Shown here in pieces: positions 36,988 to 40,157 of a stretch of 40,157 bases of DNA. This DNA is from Palsa-661 sp035535015 (GTDB taxonomy: Bacteria; Actinomycetota; Acidimicrobiia; Acidimicrobiales; UBA8190), in contig DATLQU010000025.1 in the NCBI GenBank assembly GCA_035535015.1, positions 1 through 40,157 on the forward strand. Direction: 5' to 3'. The translations under genes and the position numbers were made by a program. The notes under the pieces are model-generated. The model had not been told where the DNA came from. It saw nothing but the letters and a program-made list of their open reading frames with translations, and did no database searches. Within the stretch, counting starts at the first letter, position 1. Each line of letters starts with the position of its first letter.

Positions 36988-37255
36988 GCCCGACGCCCAG
37001 TCGTCGGGACTGCAAGTACAGCCCTACCGGCTGGTAGGTGACCGCGACACGACGTTCTACGTGCTGGCCATCGGCACGCCCTCGGCCGTGAAGCACCCGA
37101 ACCTCGTCCAGGACCTGCTGGAAGTCGGATGGCAGACGTACGAGGGCTTCAGCGAGCCGCACGAAGTCTGCTTCTGCCTATTGACGAAGAGCCTGGACGT
37201 GGCGTGCAGGGCCCTCCCGGCGGAAGTGTGGCTGGGTTCTGAGGCGATCTCATGA
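36953..37255 (+). CDS. Unknown small element protein
   Basis: 100 residues, starting MNQRRRSRQLCKPDAQ, with a globular middle (YRLVGDRDTTFYVLAIGTPSA, LVQDLLEVGWQTYEGFSEPHEVCFCLL). Three Cys residues, two in CFC. GAGAGG lies before the ATG. It overlaps the methyltransferase end by 35 bases and the next start by 4 (ATGA). No family recognised. Confidence 0.65.
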   Translation: MNQRRRSRQLCKPDAQSSGLQVQPYRLVGDRDTTFYVLAIGTPSAVKHPNLVQDLLEVGWQTYEGFSEPHEVCFCLLTKSLDVACRALPAEVWLGSEAIS

Positions 37256-37533
37256 CCGCCCACCGCCGCAATGAGCAGCGCGGGCGCCGGGTAGAGGGAC
37301 AGATTCCAGCCACGAGGCGACGACGAGACCGTGGAGGCGTTCATCGACGCCCGGTGGACGCCGGGCGAGGTACTGGGGTCGAGTCGACCCTTCTCAACGG
37401 CCGACTTCGACGTTGCCAGCACGATCGCCTTGCCCGAACGGTAGCTGATGGCCGAAGGATCGATCTGGGTGAGCCGGACTCGGTCCACCGGCTCAACTGC
37501 CACGACGACAACTTCGTCGGGTGCCCGTCATGA
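37252..37533 (+). CDS. Small element protein with two apparent compensating frameshifts
   Basis: The open frame from ATG 37252 gives 93 residues, but third-position GC is high only at its two ends (MTAHRRNEQRGRR... and IDLGEPDSVHRLNCHDDNFVGCPS). Between about 37297 and 37440 the +1 frame is the coding-like one (GDDETVEAFIDARWTPGEV, then STADFDVASTIALPER). One extra base in the G-run at 37296-37298 and one missing base near 37438-37445 would restore a single frame. This is therefore either an old compensated frameshift, two sequence errors, or a coincidence. ATGA overlaps flank it on both sides, which supports a real gene. Function unknown. Confidence 0.5.
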   Translation: MTAHRRNEQRGRRVEGQIPATRRRRDRGGVHRRPVDAGRGTGVESTLLNGRLRRCQHDRLARTVADGRRIDLGEPDSVHRLNCHDDNFVGCPS

Positions 37534-37745
37534 GGGAGCACCGCTGGCCGGACAGCCCGACGATGTGGCCCGCCTATGCCCGCAGCCACACCCTCGCCAG
37601 CGGGAAGCCGAAGATCAGCTACCGGTCGAGGGAGAAAGCGCAGCAGGAAGCGGATCGACTCTTCGGCCCCAACTACGACACCTACTGCTGCCCTAGATGT
37701 GGGTCCTGGCACATCGGCCGGAACATATGGGAGGTCGCGGCGTGA
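37530..37745 (+). CDS. Small zinc-ribbon-like protein
   Basis: 71 residues. SYRSREKAQQEADRLFGPNYDTYCCPRCGSWHIGRN is a CPxCxxWHIG zinc-ribbon/knuckle of the kind seen in short phage and plasmid proteins (Cys-x2-Cys plus His). ATG 37530 overlaps the preceding stop (ATGA). Likely to bind zinc and perhaps nucleic acid; the role in the element is unknown. Confidence 0.7.
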   Translation: MREHRWPDSPTMWPAYARSHTLASGKPKISYRSREKAQQEADRLFGPNYDTYCCPRCGSWHIGRNIWEVAA

Positions 37746-37755
37746 CGGCGTCGAG

Positions 37756-38040
37756 GTGGCCGACGGCGACGGACTGGTGATGATGGCATCCGTCGACTAC
37801 GCCACAGGATGTCTGACCCCCAGTCCCGCAGCCGAACCAACCTTGGCGTGCTCGGAGGAGGACTGGGCCTTCGAGTTGAGGCTCCGGGCACTATCTCGCC
37901 GAGTGCGGGAGTGGGGACGCCAGAACGCCGTCGCGGTCTCGAATCAAGCAGTGGCTGGCAGGTTGGACGATCAGATCTCGAAGATCCGAGACCGGCTGGC
38001 GGACGAGCGTGACCTCGCAGTATTTAACATCTCCGGCTGA
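37756..38040 (+). CDS. Unknown element protein with a helical C-terminus
   Basis: 94 residues from GTG 37756 (ATG 37780 and 37783 are alternatives; no strong ribosome site). The second half (EDWAFELRLRALSRRVREWG, then LDDQISKIRDRLADERDLAVF) is amphipathic helix, probably a small coiled coil. No family recognised. It lies just ahead of the helicase gene. Confidence 0.55.
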   Translation: MADGDGLVMMASVDYATGCLTPSPAAEPTLACSEEDWAFELRLRALSRRVREWGRQNAVAVSNQAVAGRLDDQISKIRDRLADERDLAVFNISG

Positions 38041-38127
38041 TCTGCCGGACAGCATCGCCAGTGACGTCGGAGATTGGGATGCGTCCCCGGTCTCTGGCGC
38101 GCTGGTACTCACAGAAGGGCTCGACGC

Positions 38128-39711
38128 ATGAGCATGGAGACAGAGGTGGAGGAACAGATATCCCTCGGGTCGGAGATCCTCACAGACGAGGGCAGAACCC
38201 ACTACTTCGTGAAGGAATCCGTCAGAGTAAAAGGCGAAATCGTGGAGTTCGGTGAGCGAGAGATCACTGACTTCACTATGAAGTTGACGAACCGTATTCA
38301 GGTCGGGGGAGACGCAGCGCAGATCATCTTCGAGGTGGAGATCAAAAACAAGACGTGGCAGATCCCGTCAGCCGTGCTCTCGAGCCTCGCGAAGTGGCGG
38401 GTGTGGTGTAACGCCCGTGGATTGGGATGGTCGGGCAAGGACTTCGACCTCATAGGCATCTTCGACATGCTCGTGGCCAGTGAAGGTCCAACGCTGCATG
38501 GCGTGAACGTTGTGGGCTTGCACGACGACACCTTCGTGCTGCCAGATGAGGTGGTCGGTCCACAGGGCGTCTATGCCTTCGTGCCACCCCCCGCCGGAGA
38601 CCTCTGGTCAAGGCGCACGAACTTGGTCAAGGATCCGCGGTGGGAGATGGACGCCCTAAAACTGTTGGCGCAACTCCACCAGCCAGACGTCATCACTCCC
38701 ATCCTCGGGTGGATCGCGGCGGCACCCTTGCGGGTGACTGTGAAGAAGTTCCCGCCCTTGGTGATCTCGGGAGGTTCGGGCTTCGGCAAGACGACGTTGC
38801 TGGAGACGATCCTCGACACCTTCGGTTTCTGGACCGCGGCAGCGATCAGCCTGACGTCAGGCTCGACGCCGTACACCGTTTCGGCGGAGTGCGCCAGCAG
38901 TAACGCCCTGCCGGTGTGGTTCGACGAGTACCGGGGCTCGACCTTCGGCCGGGACGACACGCGCCGAGCCATCCAGCAGGCCGTCCGTGACGCCTTCGAC
39001 GGTGCCTCGACGGAGAAGGGCGGCGGCGGAGCCGATCACATGCTCATCAACCCCATGCCGGTGTGCGCTCCGTTGATCATCTCGGGCGAGGACTCGCTCA
39101 CAGAGATCTCGCACGTCGAGAGGGCCGTGATCGTCAACATGCCGAGATCGGGCCGTAATCGAGAAGCCCTCGATGAACTCCGAGATTGCTGGGAGTTGGA
39201 CGGAACCCCCGTTCTCCATCGACAGGGAATCGGCCGGGCGTATTTGGAGTGGCTGCTGGAAGTGCAGGCGGATCCGGACCGTCAAGGGCGTTTACGGATG
39301 CCCCAGCCCACCGAGCGCCCCGAACTCGGCCAGGAGATCGTCAAATGGGGGTACGGATTGCTTTGTGACTTCGTGGGTGAGCACAACGATGGGATCATCG
39401 ACATGCCCTCGTTCGACGGTACGAGGATCGCTGCCGATCAGCTGGCAGCCTCCGACACGAACCCGATCTTCGAAGCCATCGCCGAGGCCCGGAGCGTCGC
39501 CTATCCGGACGAGATGGTCTGGGAGGAAGACGGCTGCATATACGTGCGAGTCGGAGCGCTGTGCTCCTGGACCAAGAAGAATCGGGACATCATCTTGCCG
39601 GGGGGCGCTCAGGCCGTAAAGGCGTGGCTCCGTGAGAATTGTGGCGCCAAGGACGACGAGGTGGAGCGTTACACCGCCCGAGTGCGGGTCTCGTGGTGGA
39701 AGATGCCCTGA
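38128..39711 (+). CDS. DUF927-like / SF3-type replication ATPase
   Basis: 527 residues. A P-loop ATPase core: Walker A GGSGFGKTT (215-223), Walker B VWFDEYRG (263-270), a sensor-like LIISGEDSL (316-324) and ERAVIVNMP (331-339) with a candidate arginine finger. The spacing and the pattern of a sensor strand ending in GE resemble DUF927 helicases of plasmids, phages and mobile elements, a branch of the SF3/primase-polymerase helicases. About 200 residues of unassigned, possibly origin-binding, sequence precede the ATPase, with no visible primase motif. After it comes a C-terminal domain with winged-helix-like content (IYVRVGALCSWTKKN). The ATG at 38128 follows AGAAGGG. The iteron-like repeats begin 7 bases after its stop. 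Confidence 0.75.
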   Translation: MSMETEVEEQISLGSEILTDEGRTHYFVKESVRVKGEIVEFGEREITDFTMKLTNRIQVGGDAAQIIFEVEIKNKTWQIPSAVLSSLAKWRVWCNARGLGWSGKDFDLIGIFDMLVASEGPTLHGVNVVGLHDDTFVLPDEVVGPQGVYAFVPPPAGDLWSRRTNLVKDPRWEMDALKLLAQLHQPDVITPILGWIAAAPLRVTVKKFPPLVISGGSGFGKTTLLETILDTFGFWTAAAISLTSGSTPYTVSAECASSNALPVWFDEYRGSTFGRDDTRRAIQQAVRDAFDGASTEKGGGGADHMLINPMPVCAPLIISGEDSLTEISHVERAVIVNMPRSGRNREALDELRDCWELDGTPVLHRQGIGRAYLEWLLEVQADPDRQGRLRMPQPTERPELGQEIVKWGYGLLCDFVGEHNDGIIDMPSFDGTRIAADQLAASDTNPIFEAIAEARSVAYPDEMVWEEDGCIYVRVGALCSWTKKNRDIILPGGAQAVKAWLRENCGAKDDEVERYTARVRVSWWKMP

Positions 39712-39717
39712 TTCCTA

Positions 39718-39887
39718 CGCACGTCCGCACGTCTCACGCACATCTCATTGGGGGATGTGCGTGACGATTAGTGCAGGTAGAACGCTAGAAAACAGAGGAG
39801 CACGCACATCACACACATCTTCTGACCTAGCTGCTTATAGGGAGGTTTGGAAACATCCCTCCCCGTGATGTGGGGGCTAGATGTGCG
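39718..39887. repeat. Iteron-like CGCAC(A/G)TC cluster
   Basis: Six octamers in 170 bases: CGCACGTC at 39718-39725 and 39726-39733 (tandem), CGCACATC at 39737-39744 and 39803-39810 (direct), and the inverted form GATGTGCG at 39754-39761 and 39880-39887. The intervening DNA is AT-richer than the rest of the window. It follows a replication-type ATPase, so a replication origin or a repressor operator for the element is the likeliest use. Confidence 0.75.
39734..39764. repeat. 11-bp inverted repeat within the iteron-like region
   Basis: TCACGCACATC (39734-39744) pairs perfectly with GATGTGCGTGA (39754-39764) around a 9-base loop. It could be the terminator of the ATPase transcript, although there is no T tract, or a dyad that positions an initiator protein on two inverted octamers. 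Confidence 0.85.
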
Positions 39888-40125
39888 GGACGTGCTTTGC
39901 GATCCAGGCTAATGACTGATCGCCGTCCTCCCTCGTTAAGACGACCGCACTGACGAAGCGCTTCGGACGCCATTGAGCGTGCATGGCGAACGGGAAGTTG
40001 CGCCTGGTCTTTGAGCCACGGAGTCCGGGTCGTGGGGCAGGGCACCACCTTGCACTGGCTCCGGCGGGCATGGCCCGTCCCGCGACAAGATCCTCGCCCG
40101 CTTCGATCGTGGCCCCGGCAGCCAT
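39877..40125 (-). CDS. Possible small protein at the right edge
   Basis: 82 codons on the minus strand from ATG 40125, convergent with the ATPase. Third-position GC is high and the C-terminal part reads like a folded protein (FAMHAQWRPKRFVSAVVLTRE, QSLAWIAKHVP). The ribosome site is weak (a G run only). Its last codons overlap one inverted octamer of the repeat cluster. No family recognised; it may be a real accessory gene or chance. Confidence 0.4.
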   Translation of the reverse strand: MAAGATIEAGEDLVAGRAMPAGASARWCPAPRPGLRGSKTRRNFPFAMHAQWRPKRFVSAVVLTREDGDQSLAWIAKHVPHI

Positions 40126-40157
40126 ACCCCCGGGGGGCCTACCTTTCCCGTACCTCA

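Larger units (their letters stand above)
34519..40157 (+). mobile_element. Integrative element (left end; right end beyond window)
   Basis: From the tRNA-Thr outward: tyrosine integrase, excisionase-like HTH, orphan DNA methyltransferase, small proteins, a replication-type ATPase and an iteron-like repeat cluster, all co-directional until the last minus-strand frame. None of these has a counterpart in the housekeeping gene order to the left. Short overlapping accessory genes, phage/plasmid-type domains and AT-richer intergenic DNA near 39.8 kb fit acquired DNA. Neither att repeat was identified, so the left boundary is approximate and the element could be an integrative plasmid, a phage satellite or a degenerate prophage. 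Confidence 0.75.

Noticed and set aside
37057..37503. A 148-codon minus-strand open frame in the mobile element
   Set aside because: It runs antisense to well-placed plus-strand genes with ATGA overlaps. Its C-terminal half is Ser/Thr/Pro-rich shadow sequence, although the first half has fair codon bias.
34600..40157. A second copy of the tRNA-Thr 3' end as attR
   Set aside because: No stretch resembling the T-arm or acceptor end of the tRNA was found to the window end; attR, if any, is outside.

Overview
This is a high-GC window from an actinobacterium. The evidence is a mycothiol-type SigR/anti-sigma pair, a DUF3263 plus LytR_C pair, CarD, glucosyl-3-phosphoglycerate synthase (GpgS), many GTG starts, and a gene order much like the Mycobacterium tuberculosis stretch from about Rv3579c to Rv3626c, as I recall it. 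A deep-branching class such as Acidimicrobiia is my inference; nothing in the window proves it.

Layout. (a) 1-2000: groEL with a perfect CIRCE operator lying in a sigma-A-like promoter. (b) 2050-8930: a threonine-synthase gene overlapping a ThiS/MoaD/CysO-like sulfur carrier, then gpgS, glycerate kinase, an OtsA-type glycosyltransferase and an OtsB-type phosphatase (sugar phosphate, compatible solute or polymethylated polysaccharide chemistry), and a LytR_C/DUF3263 pair. (c) 9081-17177: tRNA-Thr(UGU), then rlmB, ispF, ispD, carD, disA, radA and clpC on the minus strand. (d) 17487-20553: a polyprenyl diphosphate synthase, a small secreted coiled-coil protein and lysS. (e) 20591-31620: a long one-direction cofactor cluster with many 4-base overlaps. 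Read in transcription order it is a zincin-like peptidase, tilS, hpt, folE, folP, a degenerate phosphatase-like gene, folB, folK, a DUF2520 gene, panC, a possible tiny ORF, panD, nadB, nadC and coaX. (f) 31691-34340: a small Cys/His protein, the anti-sigma factor, sigR, and a decayed aldehyde dehydrogenase.

(g) 34445-40157: a tRNA-Thr(CGU), followed by a compact integrative element that runs off the window. It carries a tyrosine integrase, an excisionase-like HTH protein, an orphan DPPY-type DNA methyltransferase, four small proteins (one a zinc ribbon, one with apparent compensating frameshifts), and a replication-type ATPase of the DUF927/SF3-like kind. Immediately behind the ATPase is a cluster of CGCAC(A/G)TC octamers in direct and inverted orientation around an 11-bp hairpin, which looks like an iteron-type origin or regulatory site. 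This is the least ordinary part of the window.

The most interesting single items are the iteron-like cluster and its helicase, the phosphatase-like protein in the folate operon that has lost its catalytic cysteine, the aldehyde dehydrogenase pseudogene with three separate lesions, and the CysO-like/threonine-synthase pair.
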